The notes: generated from the sequence alone by a model not told the origin. Shown: positions 34,497 through 43,927, counted from the first letter of the stretch. The stretch is 64,000 nt of DNA from Hydrogenivirga caldilitoris (GCF_003664005.1 NZ_RCCJ01000001.1:1054001-1118000); one strand, 5' to 3'. Numbers and translations are program-made.

Positions 34497-34902
34497 TAAC
34501 TTTCTCCTCAAGGGCTTTGAACTTCCTCTCTTCCTCACCTCCCAGCTCATGGTCGTAACCGAGCAGGTGTATGATTCCATGAGCCAGAAGCCTTTCAACC
34601 TCCTCATCAAGACCGCATCCCCACTCTAAAGCTTGCCTGTTAGCTGTATCAAGGGAGATAACCACGTCCCCTAATATGAGTCTGTCCCCCACTTTCTCTC
34701 CTATAGGAAAGGAGAGAACGTCCGTAGGCTCGTCCTTCCCCCTGTACGCTTTGTTTAATTCCCTAATCTCTTCATCGGTCGTTATCAGGATACTCAGCTC
34801 AGAGTCTTTAACCCCTAAGATGTCCAGGATAAGCTCAGCTCTCTCCTTCAGCCACCTCTTCCTGAGCTTTCTTCTCTTCAACTTTATCGCTATCTCGTTC
34901 AT
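34474..34902 (-). CDS. ybeY: Endoribonuclease YbeY
   Basis: YbeY is a metal-dependent RNase needed for 16S rRNA 3' maturation and ribosome quality control. The 142-residue product has EPTDVLSFPIGE and the zinc site HGIIHLLGYDHE. I start it at ATG 34902 (GAGG five bases before); an ATG at 34911 is possible. It overlaps the phoH end by 68 bases or more, which is long but needed for a full-length N-terminus. PhoH and YbeY are commonly linked in bacteria. Confidence 0.92.
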   Translation of the reverse strand: MNEIAIKLKRRKLRKRWLKERAELILDILGVKDSELSILITTDEEIRELNKAYRGKDEPTDVLSFPIGEKVGDRLILGDVVISLDTANRQALEWGCGLDEEVERLLAHGIIHLLGYDHELGGEEERKFKALEEKVNAELRRG

Positions 34903-35881
34903 GAGCCTCATAAGCCTCTATTATCCTGGCTACTATAGGGTGCCTGACTACGTCTTCCTGAGAGAACCAGACGAAATCTATCCCTGGAACACCCTTTAAT
35001 ACCCTTAAAGCTTCCACAAGCCCGGAATGCTCTTTCTTGGGAAGATCTATCTGGGTTATGTCACCGGTAACAACCACCTTTGAACCAAAACCTATACGGG
35101 TCAGGAACATCTTCATCTGTTCCTTGGTTGCGTTCTGGGCTTCGTCAAGGATTATGAAGGAGTCATTCAGCGTTCTACCTCTCATGAATGCGAGGGGCGC
35201 TATCTCTATTATGTTTCTCTCAAGCATATACATAGCCTTATCGTAATCAACCATGTCATAGAGGGCGTCGTACAGGGGTCTCAGGTAGGGGTCTACCTTC
35301 TCGGCTATGGTTCCCGGCAAAAATCCAAGCTTTTCACCCGCCTCTACGGCAGGTCTTGTAAGTATTATCTTGTTAACCTTTTGTTCCTTAAGGTGGGCAA
35401 GTGCCATAGCCATTGCCAGATAAGTTTTACCTGTCCCCGCGGGTCCAACTCCGAAGACCACGTCGTTGCTCTTTATTGCCTGTACGTACCTTCTCTGGGT
35501 AGGGGTTTTTGGTGCTATCGCCCTTCTTCTATGGGTTACAAGGATTATCTCCCCTTCCTCCTCAGGGATATTCTCGTGTCCCTCCGCCTTCTCAAGGAAG
35601 TCCTTGGCATACTCCCTAACTTCCTTTGATGTAAGCCTTTCCCTGTCAAGCCTCAGCATCGTGGCTTTCAGGAAGGCAGTGAACCTCCTCACCTTGTCGT
35701 CTTCACCCTTGATTATAAGCTCGGTGCCTCTTGGAATGATACGAACATCAAAGGGCTTTGAGAAGTATTTTATGTTCTCATCGCCCCTACCAACTATGGC
35801 GTAGAACCTCTCGTCGTACCTTCCGAGGTCTATCTTCTCTTCTAAGGCAACTCTACTCGTCATTTCCTCTTGACTTCTCAA
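34835..35881 (-). CDS. phoH: PhoH-family ATPase
   Basis: The 348-residue product has an N-terminal KH/RNA-contact region (about 15-110) and a P-loop ATPase: VFGVGPAGTGKTYLA (Walker A), DSFIILDEAQNAT (Walker B) and VVTGDITQIDLP. It belongs to the PhoL/YbeZ type that partners YbeY in rRNA processing. AGAGG precedes ATG 35881. It is divergent from htpX. Confidence 0.95.
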   Translation of the reverse strand: MRSQEEMTSRVALEEKIDLGRYDERFYAIVGRGDENIKYFSKPFDVRIIPRGTELIIKGEDDKVRRFTAFLKATMLRLDRERLTSKEVREYAKDFLEKAEGHENIPEEEGEIILVTHRRRAIAPKTPTQRRYVQAIKSNDVVFGVGPAGTGKTYLAMAMALAHLKEQKVNKIILTRPAVEAGEKLGFLPGTIAEKVDPYLRPLYDALYDMVDYDKAMYMLERNIIEIAPLAFMRGRTLNDSFIILDEAQNATKEQMKMFLTRIGFGSKVVVTGDITQIDLPKKEHSGLVEALRVLKGVPGIDFVWFSQEDVVRHPIVARIIEAYEAHERDSDKVEEKKAQEEVAEGES

Positions 35882-35946
35882 TAGCCGTAGAATAAATATA
35901 AATCCCCGTAAAGGGAATTACAACCACAGGAAGGAGGTTTATAAAC

Positions 35947-36813
35947 ATGGGATACATGCTGAGGACAGTGTTGCTCCTCGGACTACTTACCGGCATACTG
36001 CTCTTTATAGGAAACCTGATAGGAGGGCAGACCGGCGTAATAGTGGCTTTCTTGATAGCCGCTGTCATGAACTTTATGGCTTACTGGTTCTCGGACAGGA
36101 TAGTTTTATCAATGTACGGAGCTAAGGAGATAAGCTACGAGGAGGCACCGTGGCTGCACAGGATAGTGGAGGAGCTTGCAAGGAGAGCTAACATTCCCAA
36201 ACCCCCTATATACCTTGTTCCTATGGAACAGCCTAACGCTTTCGCCACTGGAAGAGGACCGGGACACGCAGCGGTGGCTGTAACCAGAGGTATCCTTGAC
36301 ATACTTGATGAGGAGGAGTTAAAGGGTGTTCTTGCCCATGAGCTTGCCCACATAAAGAATAGAGACGTTCTTGTAGCTTCAATAGCAGCTACCATAGCAG
36401 GCGCAATATCCATGATAGTTCACTGGCTTCAGTGGGCTCTGATATTCGGCTGGGGAAGGGACGAGGAGAACAATAATCCACTCTCAATAGTAGGTAGCAT
36501 ACTAATGATAATAATTACGCCTATAATAGCCGCCTTAATACAGATGGCTATATCCCGTTCAAGGGAATACCTTGCCGATGAGACAGGAGCCTACATATGT
36601 GGGTGCCCGTTGTCCCTTGCAAAAGCCCTTGAAAAGATACACAACTATGTGACACGGGTTCCTGCTCCTGTCAACGAAGGGACAGCCCATCTGTTTATAG
36701 AGAATCCTCTCAAGGGAGAGGGAATAATGGAGCTATTCTCAACTCATCCCTCCACCGAGAAGAGGATCGCAAAACTCGTGGAAATCGCAAGGAAGATGGG
36801 TCAGGTTAGCTAA
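35947..36813 (+). CDS. htpX: Membrane zinc protease HtpX
   Basis: HtpX is an inner membrane metalloprotease of protein quality control with FtsH. The 288-residue product has two N-terminal helices, the zinc motif HELAHIKNRD, two central helices and the third zinc ligand in SREYLADETGA. AGGAAGGAGG stands 9 bases before the ATG and a TATAAAT box further up, so this gene has an ordinary leader. A hairpin follows it. Confidence 0.95.
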   Translation: MGYMLRTVLLLGLLTGILLFIGNLIGGQTGVIVAFLIAAVMNFMAYWFSDRIVLSMYGAKEISYEEAPWLHRIVEELARRANIPKPPIYLVPMEQPNAFATGRGPGHAAVAVTRGILDILDEEELKGVLAHELAHIKNRDVLVASIAATIAGAISMIVHWLQWALIFGWGRDEENNNPLSIVGSILMIIITPIIAALIQMAISRSREYLADETGAYICGCPLSLAKALEKIHNYVTRVPAPVNEGTAHLFIENPLKGEGIMELFSTHPSTEKRIAKLVEIARKMGQVS

Positions 36814-36819
36814 GCAGTT

Positions 36820-36840
36820 GGGAGGGCAAGAAGCCCTCCC
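36820..36840 (+). terminator. Hairpin after htpX
   Basis: A perfect 8-base stem, GGGAGGGC and GCCCTCCC, with loop AAGAA, begins 6 bases after the htpX stop. It is GC-rich as expected for a terminator in a thermophile but has no T-run after it, so it may be Rho-assisted or a boundary hairpin. Confidence 0.55.
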
Positions 36841-36880
36841 TTGCCATTCCTGACTTCTGATAAAATATAAACCCTGACGA

Positions 36881-37516
36881 ATGCTGAAACTCATAATAGC
36901 AAGGCACGCTGAGAGCCAATGGAACCCCGTAGGACGTTATCAGGGTCTCCTTGACCCCGAACTTACGGAAAGAGGAAAGGCTCAGGCAGAAGCTCTCGCA
37001 TATGAGTTCCAGAAGGAGAAAGTTTCTCGGATATATTCGTCCCCCCTCAAGAGGACCTTCCAAACTGCCAAGATAATATCCGACAAGCTTGCAGTACCCC
37101 TGCACAGGGAGGATAGGGTGATAGAGATAGACCACGGGAACTGGTCAGGCATGCTAGTTGATGAGGTGAAGGAGAAGTATCCCAGAGAATTTGAGATGTG
37201 GCTTAAAGAACCCCACAGGGTGAAGTTTGAAGGCGGAGAAAGCCTTGAAGATGTCTTCAGAAGGGTAAAGGACTTCTTAGAATACGTTAGGAAGGAACAT
37301 GAAGATGAAACAGTGATCGTGGTTTCCCACACTGTACCGATAAGGTGTATGTACTGTGCACTTCTGGACATAGACCTTTCCAAGTTCTGGAGCTTTGGCT
37401 GTGACAACGCTTCATACTCTGTTGTTATTATGGAAGATGAAAGGAACGTTTTACAGAAGCTGAACATAACTTGTCATCTGGGGGAGTTGTATGTACAAGC
37501 CCATAAAGCTCTTTAG
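36881..37516 (+). CDS. pspA: Phosphoserine phosphatase PspA (phosphoglycerate-mutase fold, metal-independent)
   Basis: The 211-residue product has the histidine-phosphatase fold: RHAES with the nucleophilic His, YSSPLKRT, EIDHGNWSG, and VVSHTVPIRCMY. The match with the metal-independent phosphoserine phosphatase of Hydrogenobacter thermophilus runs along the entire chain (WNPVGRYQGLLDP, KFWSFGCDNASYSV, LNITCHLGE, AHKAL). It makes serine from phosphoserine. TATAAA (36866-36871) ends 9 bases before the ATG, with TTGCCA upstream. It overlaps the TPR gene by 26 bases. Confidence 0.9.
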   Translation: MLKLIIARHAESQWNPVGRYQGLLDPELTERGKAQAEALAYEFQKEKVSRIYSSPLKRTFQTAKIISDKLAVPLHREDRVIEIDHGNWSGMLVDEVKEKYPREFEMWLKEPHRVKFEGGESLEDVFRRVKDFLEYVRKEHEDETVIVVSHTVPIRCMYCALLDIDLSKFWSFGCDNASYSVVIMEDERNVLQKLNITCHLGELYVQAHKAL

Positions 37517-40046
37517 TTTTATACTTCTGGTGGCCTCCTTATCCCTTGGCTCAAACTTGAGTGAAAGTATAAGCCTGAAGGTGAAGGTTATAGGGAGGGT
37601 CGCTGAGGAAAAGCCACGTTTGATGCCTCCGGATACGGTCTCCCTTAAAGGGGACATACCACCCCTTGACCTCTCTGGAGAGTTGCTTGAACCACCAAAG
37701 ACGATAGAGGAGCCGCCCATAGATATACCTAAGGAGGGAGGCGGGTGTGGAGAACCTAAGGATAAAACCTACTACATAGCCGGACTAAAACACTACGTTG
37801 AGGGGAACCTAAAGAGGGCGGAAAGTAGATTCCTGGATGTTCTATCCCTCCAGAGTTCTGCCTTTGTTCCCCAATCAGAGTACATGCTTGGGCTTATATA
37901 CTCCAAAACCAACAGGGAGGAGGAAGCCCTAAAGTTCTTCCAAAGCTCCTGCTCAGCACAACATCCCTTTAAACAGGCAGCCTGCGAGTCTATGTACGCT
38001 CTTGAGTTCAAGTTGAAAGGAGAACCGGTTGAAACCGAAGAGCCGGAGCTATGGGGCAGGGTTTACGAGATAAAAACCTCCTCAGGCATAAAAGCCCCAT
38101 ACTGTGAGGGTGTCGTGTTCGTAAATTACTGCAGGTACGTTCAGGACTTTGCGGAAGGGAGGGTAAACGAAGACTACAGGGAAAGCACGGAGTTGAGGAA
38201 AGCTATAGTGCTTATGAATTCAGGAGACCTCGGTGGGGCTAAGAGCATACTCAGGAGATACAGCAAACCTCTGAGTCCTTACAGGGAGGAGGCTCTATAC
38301 TATCTTGGGGTGATAGCCCTCAAGGAAGGCAGGAAAGAAGAGGCGTACAAGCTCGCCTCTCTTCTTGAGGTATCAAACAGTAACTACGCTCAGCATCTGT
38401 TTCTGATGCTCTCCCAGGAAGACGTCCTCTTTTCCAAGGTCGCCTATGAGGTAACGGGTTCAAAGGAAGCTCTCAGGAGCGCAGGAGTTCACTCCTACAA
38501 CAGGGGAGATTACAGATTAGCCTATGCCGAGTTAACAAAGGCTGGGGAGTATCTAATTGCTGCTTACGCAGCCATCAAGGAGGGAGATTATCAGAGAGCC
38601 TATGAGTCTCTTCAAAAAGTGGAGAAAAGGGATCAAGGCTACTACACATGGCTACTGGAAACCCTTTACTGGCTTGGGAAGGACGGGGAGATGGAGAAAG
38701 TCCTGTCCGAGATAAAGGACAAATATCCCAAACTTTACAAGGAGTATAAAGGGTGGCTCGCCTTCAGGAAAGAGAACTGGATGGAAGCTTACAGACTTTT
38801 TGACGACCCCTATCACAGGGCTTTAGCCCTCTTCAACGCGGGCAAGTATCCGGAAGTTCTAAAGGTCATAAGTGAAGCTAAAGACCTAAAGAGCAGGCTT
38901 TTAAAGGCAAAGGCTGCCATCTCTTTAGGGAACGGGTCTCTTGCAAGGGAGTTTCTCACAGACCAGAGCGGTGAGGAGATATACCTTACGGGGATGAGCT
39001 TCTTCATTGAGGGGAAGTATCAGGAGGCTATAAACTACTTCAACAAACTCCTTGAAAACAAAGAATACAAGAGCAGGGCACTCCTGAGAATTGCAGACTC
39101 CTACTATAACCTCGGTGAATATGAAAGGGCAAAGGAGCTTTATAAGGAGATACTTACCTTTTACGCGGACTCCCCTGAAGCCTTAGATGCAACCCTCGCC
39201 TTAGCCCAAATAGAGCTACAGAAACCAACCAAAGACCTTGAAAGGCTCGTAAGGGACTTTGAAAGTAAGTTTCCTGGTTCCCCAATGATAACCGACCTCA
39301 AGTACCAGCTTGCGGGCATGTATATAAAGGAGAACAGAAGGGAAGAAGCCAGAAGTATACTTGAAGAACTACTTGAGAAAGAAAACTACAGAGCCAAGGC
39401 TCTTATAAGATTAGCTCAGATAGAGGAGGACCCCAAAAAGAAGGAGGACCTCCTGAAGGAAGCGATTCTGAAGGGAAGAGGTGAGGACAAAGAGAAAGCC
39501 ACAGGCATGCTTATGAGCCTGTATCTTGAAAAGAAGGAGTTTGAAAAGCTCGCAGATTTTCTGAGTACCGGAGACTTTGATGACAGAAAGAAAGCCCTAT
39601 CCATATACCTATCCGAGAATATAGAGAAGGCGATAAAGCTCTTTGATGAGCTGATCAAGGAAAATCCGTCTGATCAGGAGCTTAGAGATAAGGCTATGGA
39701 GCTTTACAATAAAACCAAGGGCAGAAAGTACCTGACGATAGCGAAAGATAGCCAGAACCCGAAGGTGAGAGCAAGGGCACTCTATCTGCTTGGACTCATT
39801 CAAAAGAAGACGGATAAGAATAAAGCCCTTGAGTATTTCGTTGAGGTCGTTCTCTCCGCAGAGGGAATTCAACCTTACTACAACAGAAGTATCCTTGAGG
39901 CGGTGGATATACTTCTATCAATGAACGCCCGTAAGGATGCATCGTGCCTACTGGCTAAGCTGGACTCCCGCTACCTTACCAAGAAGGACATAAAAAAGGT
40001 TAATATATTGAAGAATAAGTTACCCAAGTGTGAGGTGAAGAAGTGA
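37491..40046 (+). CDS. Exported TPR-repeat protein of an ExbB/ExbD operon
   Basis: The 851-residue product starts with a signal peptide (MYKPIKLFSFILLVASLSLG) and is otherwise helical repeats of the TPR type from about 95 to the end, for example SRALLRIADSYYNLGEYERAKELYKEIL and several similar blocks. Such periplasmic scaffolds bind partners rather than catalyse. Its stop touches the exbB start, so it is made with the ExbB/ExbD motor. A role coupling proton-motive energy to outer membrane or peptidoglycan work is inferred from this. Confidence 0.82.
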   Translation: MYKPIKLFSFILLVASLSLGSNLSESISLKVKVIGRVAEEKPRLMPPDTVSLKGDIPPLDLSGELLEPPKTIEEPPIDIPKEGGGCGEPKDKTYYIAGLKHYVEGNLKRAESRFLDVLSLQSSAFVPQSEYMLGLIYSKTNREEEALKFFQSSCSAQHPFKQAACESMYALEFKLKGEPVETEEPELWGRVYEIKTSSGIKAPYCEGVVFVNYCRYVQDFAEGRVNEDYRESTELRKAIVLMNSGDLGGAKSILRRYSKPLSPYREEALYYLGVIALKEGRKEEAYKLASLLEVSNSNYAQHLFLMLSQEDVLFSKVAYEVTGSKEALRSAGVHSYNRGDYRLAYAELTKAGEYLIAAYAAIKEGDYQRAYESLQKVEKRDQGYYTWLLETLYWLGKDGEMEKVLSEIKDKYPKLYKEYKGWLAFRKENWMEAYRLFDDPYHRALALFNAGKYPEVLKVISEAKDLKSRLLKAKAAISLGNGSLAREFLTDQSGEEIYLTGMSFFIEGKYQEAINYFNKLLENKEYKSRALLRIADSYYNLGEYERAKELYKEILTFYADSPEALDATLALAQIELQKPTKDLERLVRDFESKFPGSPMITDLKYQLAGMYIKENRREEARSILEELLEKENYRAKALIRLAQIEEDPKKKEDLLKEAILKGRGEDKEKATGMLMSLYLEKKEFEKLADFLSTGDFDDRKKALSIYLSENIEKAIKLFDELIKENPSDQELRDKAMELYNKTKGRKYLTIAKDSQNPKVRARALYLLGLIQKKTDKNKALEYFVEVVLSAEGIQPYYNRSILEAVDILLSMNARKDASCLLAKLDSRYLTKKDIKKVNILKNKLPKCEVKK

Positions 40047-40672
40047 TGGAGGGAGCTTTAGGACAGGTGTTTGAGCTCATAAGGAAGGGTGGTATAGTTA
40101 TGTACCCCCTGATCATACTCTCGGTGCTATCGTGGGTTTACATAATTGAGAGGGTAATAAACTTAAGGGTGGGCTCTTTCTTACCCTCTAACCTGAATGA
40201 GGTTAAGCTTCTTCTCCAGAAGATGGATGTTGACGGAGCCTACAAGGTGCTTTCCCTTAACAGGGACATATTCTCAAGAGCTTTAAAAACGACCCTTGAA
40301 GAGTACCTGAAGGGAAACAGAAGAAAACCTGAACTCACGGCAATCGCCGAAAGGGAGCTCTCGGCTGTAGTTCCGGCAGTTGAGAAGAACCTTATGCTTC
40401 TTTCCGCAATAGCCTCCATAGCTCCCCTGTTGGGTCTGTTCGGAACTATAACGGGTCTTATAAAGGTGTTTTCAGCTTACGCCTCCGTTCAAACGGAAGA
40501 AGCACTTAGGCTTTTGGCATCAGGGATAGGGGAAGCACTCACAGCTGCAGCCACAGGATTGATAGTGGCTATACCTGCCCTATTCGCCTACTGGATATTT
40601 AGAAATCTCGGAAGCGACATAATTGAAAAGGTTGAGAAGGAAGCTCGTGAGATATTAGACCTGTTGGAGTAA
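40046..40672 (+). CDS. exbB: ExbB/TolQ/MotA-family proton channel subunit
   Basis: The 208-residue product has one N-terminal helix (GGIVMYPLIILSVLSWVYIIER) and two later helices (LLSAIASIAPLLGLFGTITGLIKVF; ALTAAATGLIVAIPALFAYWIF), as ExbB and TolQ do. It forms the proton-driven stator with the ExbD-like protein 3 bases downstream. A GTG at 40043 is an alternative start. Whether it serves TonB (20170-20865) or a Tol-Pal-like system is open. Confidence 0.92.
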   Translation: MEGALGQVFELIRKGGIVMYPLIILSVLSWVYIIERVINLRVGSFLPSNLNEVKLLLQKMDVDGAYKVLSLNRDIFSRALKTTLEEYLKGNRRKPELTAIAERELSAVVPAVEKNLMLLSAIASIAPLLGLFGTITGLIKVFSAYASVQTEEALRLLASGIGEALTAAATGLIVAIPALFAYWIFRNLGSDIIEKVEKEAREILDLLE

Positions 40673-40675
40673 CTT

Positions 40676-41077
40676 ATGAACCTGAGAAAGAGAGCCCGCT
40701 TTGGCGCTGATGAGAGAGCCTATATAGACGTTGTCCCTCTCGTTGATACTCTTCTTGCGGTGTTCTTGTTCCTTGCTGTCCTTGCCTTCCAATCACCCTT
40801 AACTTTCATAGCCGTTAAACTCCCTGAGGCTGAAAAGGGTGAAACCCAGAGGATAAGAGCAGCAAGGGTTCAGGTTACCCAGAAGGGAGCCCTGCTTTTA
40901 GAAGGGAAACCCACAGATATAAAAACCATAGAGCGGTTCCTGAGCGATAAGAAGCCCCAATATCTGATAATTGAAGCCGATGAAGACACAAAACACAAAT
41001 TTGTCGTTTACGTAATGGACACCGCCAAGAAAGCTGGTGTGGAGAATGTGATAATAGCTGTCCGTAAGAAACGTTAG
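40676..41077 (+). CDS. exbD: ExbD/TolR-family protein
   Basis: The 133-residue product has one N-terminal helix containing the key Asp (IDVVPLVDTLLAVFLFLAVL), then a periplasmic domain (KLPEAEKG, VQVTQKGALLLEGK) of ExbD/TolR type. It works with the upstream ExbB. Together with the TPR protein and the DUF218 protein it forms an operon with gaps of 2-3 bases. Confidence 0.92.
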   Translation: MNLRKRARFGADERAYIDVVPLVDTLLAVFLFLAVLAFQSPLTFIAVKLPEAEKGETQRIRAARVQVTQKGALLLEGKPTDIKTIERFLSDKKPQYLIIEADEDTKHKFVVYVMDTAKKAGVENVIIAVRKKR

Positions 41078-41079
41078 AC

Positions 41080-41799
41080 ATGTTCTTCTTAAAGAAATTC
41101 ATCTCTTACCTGATACTTCCACCCGGTATATTCATAGCTCTATTCCTTTTCATAGCCGTTTTAAGTCGCAAGAGAAAGATTGTCTACATACCTGCTCTGG
41201 CTGGAGCCCTATCCCTTTACCTGCTCTCCATAGAACCTTTTAAAGACCTGCTCCTATACCCGTTGGAAAGCCCCTTTAAGACCCCAAAGGTTGTAAGGGG
41301 AGATGCTATAGTAGTCCTCGGAGGGGGAGCCTACAACTCAGGTTATCTGAAGGCGAGCTCTTACAAGAGGCTCATTACCGGTTTCCTCCTCCATAAGAAA
41401 ACAGGCAAGCCTATTATCCTCTCCGGAGGAGCGGCTATAGGTGTTATCCCAGAGGCAAAGGTTATGAAAGAGCTCCTTATGGAGTTCGGTGTGGAGGAGA
41501 AGGATATATACGCAGACCTGGAAAGTAGGGACACCTTTGAAAATGCCAAGTACGTCCTGGGTATATGTAAAAGAATTGGTTGCAGGAGTTTAATTTTGGT
41601 TACTTCAGCCTTTCACATGAGGAGGGCTCTCTCTGTGTTTGAGAAAACAGGACTTGAGATACAACCCTACCCCACCGACTTTAAGTTTGAGGGAAAGTAC
41701 AACCTATACAGTATGTTTCCTAAGTACAGCGTTTTCTATGATTCCTCAATAGCCGTGAGGGAGTACATAGGTCTCGTGTTTTACAGCCTATACTATTGA
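41080..41799 (+). CDS. YdcF/ElyC-like DUF218 membrane protein
   Basis: The 239-residue product has two N-terminal membrane helices and then the DUF218 domain: DAIVVLGGGAYNSG, GKPIILSGGA, ESRDTFENAKYV and LVTSAFHMRRAL. ElyC and SanA of this family affect envelope integrity and peptidoglycan/O-antigen precursor supply. It is the last gene of the TPR-ExbB-ExbD run and ends 7 bases inside proB. Confidence 0.85.
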   Translation: MFFLKKFISYLILPPGIFIALFLFIAVLSRKRKIVYIPALAGALSLYLLSIEPFKDLLLYPLESPFKTPKVVRGDAIVVLGGGAYNSGYLKASSYKRLITGFLLHKKTGKPIILSGGAAIGVIPEAKVMKELLMEFGVEEKDIYADLESRDTFENAKYVLGICKRIGCRSLILVTSAFHMRRALSVFEKTGLEIQPYPTDFKFEGKYNLYSMFPKYSVFYDSSIAVREYIGLVFYSLYY

Positions 41800-42863
41800 A
41801 AAACTACCAGATGGTCCCTGTGTATAACCTCCTCCTTCTGAGTTTTTAAAAGTTTTTTTACCTCTGCTCCTTTCAGCCCCTTAACCTTTTCAATCTCATC
41901 CTTAGAGAAGTTCACTCTGCCCTTTCCTATGACGATACCTTCAGAGTTCATAACGCTAACCACATCACCTGCTGAGAAGCTCCCCTCAGCCCTTATAACA
42001 CCAGCCGGTAGTAAGCTCATACCCTTCCTCAACGCCTCAACAGCTCCGTCATCTATCACGATGGCACCCTTAGGTTCCTCTATCATGGCGATGGATTTAA
42101 GTCTCCCCCTGAGCCTCCTCTGAACCGGTCTGAAGAGGGTCCCAGCGGTTTTTAACTCCCTTACCTCAACGAGGTTGTCCTCCTTCCCCGTTATGATAAC
42201 GGGTATGCCTATTGATACAGCAAGCCTTGTAGCTTCAAGCTTACTTCTCATTCCCCCACTTCCAAACTTGCTTCCGGTCCCCTTCACAAACCTGAAGGCT
42301 TCTTCCATATCCCTTACCTCTTGCACCAAGTTGCCCTCCTCATCAAGTAGCCCTCCGGCACTGGACAGAATCACAAGGAGGTCAGCTTTAAGCATATAGC
42401 TCACGTATACTGACAGGAAGTCATTATCTCCAAAAACAAGCTCACTCACCGCCACCGTATCGTTCTCGTTCACAACTGGAATTACTCCAAGTTCAAGAAG
42501 CTTCTCAAGGGTATTCTGGGCGTTGGCAAACCTGTCTTCATTCTCCTTGCGAAAAATATCGTTGGTGAGCAGGACCTGAGCTACAGTTAGTCCGTAGTTG
42601 GAGAAAACCGTATCATACAGGTGCATAAGGTACGCCTGACCTATACCGGCAAGAGCTTGCCTCAGTGTAAGCTCATTAGGCTTCTCTCCGTATCCGAGTT
42701 TCTTTGCCCCGCACAGGACAGCTCCTGAGGATACGAGGAGCAACTGGTCTCCCTTTTCCCTGAGCTCTTTGAAGGACTCTGCGAGTTTCGCTATAAATTT
42801 AAGGTCAATATCGTTCCTCTCCGTTTGAAGGAGGTTTGAACCCACCTTAAAAACTATCCTCAT
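41793..42863 (-). CDS. proB: Glutamate 5-kinase
   Basis: ProB phosphorylates glutamate in the first step of proline synthesis. The 356-residue product has the kinase domain (VFKVGSNLL, VSSGAVLCGAKKLG, NENDTVAVSELVFGDNDFLS, GTGSKFGSGGMRSKLEA) and a C-terminal PUA domain (about 270-350). It overlaps the M20 peptidase gene by 4 bases. Confidence 0.96.
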   Translation of the reverse strand: MRIVFKVGSNLLQTERNDIDLKFIAKLAESFKELREKGDQLLLVSSGAVLCGAKKLGYGEKPNELTLRQALAGIGQAYLMHLYDTVFSNYGLTVAQVLLTNDIFRKENEDRFANAQNTLEKLLELGVIPVVNENDTVAVSELVFGDNDFLSVYVSYMLKADLLVILSSAGGLLDEEGNLVQEVRDMEEAFRFVKGTGSKFGSGGMRSKLEATRLAVSIGIPVIITGKEDNLVEVRELKTAGTLFRPVQRRLRGRLKSIAMIEEPKGAIVIDDGAVEALRKGMSLLPAGVIRAEGSFSAGDVVSVMNSEGIVIGKGRVNFSKDEIEKVKGLKGAEVKKLLKTQKEEVIHRDHLVVFQ

Positions 42864-43927
42864 CTGAGCACCTCAAAGAGTTCCAAAAAGAGGAGAGTCA
42901 TGTTTTCAAGTTCATCTATGGCTATGCTCTCCCTGGCAGTATGACTGTCTTTCAAACTTCCAAATCCAAATACCACACAACGATATCCAGCTCTGTGAAA
43001 GTTAGCTCCGTCGGTCCAGGAGGGCATGGTTCCCAACTCAGGCTTTTTATTCAGAGCTCTCTCGTAAGCAAGGCTCAGCTTGTCAAGCAATCCTTCATAG
43101 TTAAACTCCAAGAAGTCTTCGGCATCCTCCAAAGTGTAATGCACCCTGCAGGTGGTTCTGACCTCCTTTATAGCCTCCCTTATCCTTTCTTCAACTTCCC
43201 TCCAGCTTTCTCCAGCCCATAGCTTTACCTCAAGCAGAGCCTCACAACTCTTCGGGACAAGGTAATTACCGTCGCCTCCATGAAGCATAAGCACGTTTAC
43301 TGGCTTAGAAAGCCTGTTCTCTATGGTGTATATGAGCTCCATACAAACCCTTATAGGGTTTTCAACCTTCTCAAATTCAGCGCCATGGGCACTTTCCCCC
43401 TCAACCCTAAGAGAGAACTCAACCGCTCCGTTCTGAGCCGTGCAGAGAGCCCCGTAAGTCGGTTCAAGGACGAGGCAAAGCCTATCCTTACCAAGGACAT
43501 CAACGACCTTCTGAGAACCTATAGCTGAGTTTGTCTCCTCATCAACCACAAAGGCAAGAGAAACAGGAAGTTCCTTTTCCTGGTTCTTTTCCTTAAAGAG
43601 CTCAACAGCCGTGAGGAGGGCAGAGAGAGCTCCTTTGACATCGCTTGCTCCTCTTCCGTATATCCGACCGTCCGTTTCTTTAGGCTCAAAAGCACCATCC
43701 ATGTCAATAGGTGGAACCGTATCAACGTGGCAGGATATCACGTAGGGTGAGTCATTTAAATACACAAGGTTGAACCTGTCCTTATCAACCGCCTGCCTTT
43801 TAAGCTTAATCCCCACCCTGTTCAAACGGTTTTCTATGAATTCCTGTATCTCCCTTTCTTCTCCCGATACGCTCCTTATACTTATAAGTTCCTTCAAGAG
43901 GTTTTTTACCCTTTCCCTGACTTCCAT
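42860..43927 (-). CDS. M20-family deacylase (ArgE/DapE/LysK-like)
   Basis: The 355-residue product is a di-zinc M20 enzyme: SCHVDTVPP with the first His and Asp, IYGRGASDVKGAL with the bridging Asp, VVDEETNS with the catalytic Glu, LVLEPTYG, and SHTARESI near the end. It probably deacylates an amino acid such as N-acetylornithine, N-succinyl-diaminopimelate or a LysW-linked intermediate; the substrate is undecided. The proB overlap favours amino acid synthesis. TAAACT ends 7 bases before the ATG, with no Shine-Dalgarno. Confidence 0.85.
   Translation of the reverse strand: MEVRERVKNLLKELISIRSVSGEEREIQEFIENRLNRVGIKLKRQAVDKDRFNLVYLNDSPYVISCHVDTVPPIDMDGAFEPKETDGRIYGRGASDVKGALSALLTAVELFKEKNQEKELPVSLAFVVDEETNSAIGSQKVVDVLGKDRLCLVLEPTYGALCTAQNGAVEFSLRVEGESAHGAEFEKVENPIRVCMELIYTIENRLSKPVNVLMLHGGDGNYLVPKSCEALLEVKLWAGESWREVEERIREAIKEVRTTCRVHYTLEDAEDFLEFNYEGLLDKLSLAYERALNKKPELGTMPSWTDGANFHRAGYRCVVFGFGSLKDSHTARESIAIDELENMTLLFLELFEVLR

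Noticed and set aside
35853-36068. A 71-codon minus-strand frame between phoH and htpX
   Set aside because: It covers the htpX start with its strong ribosome site and has shadow composition.
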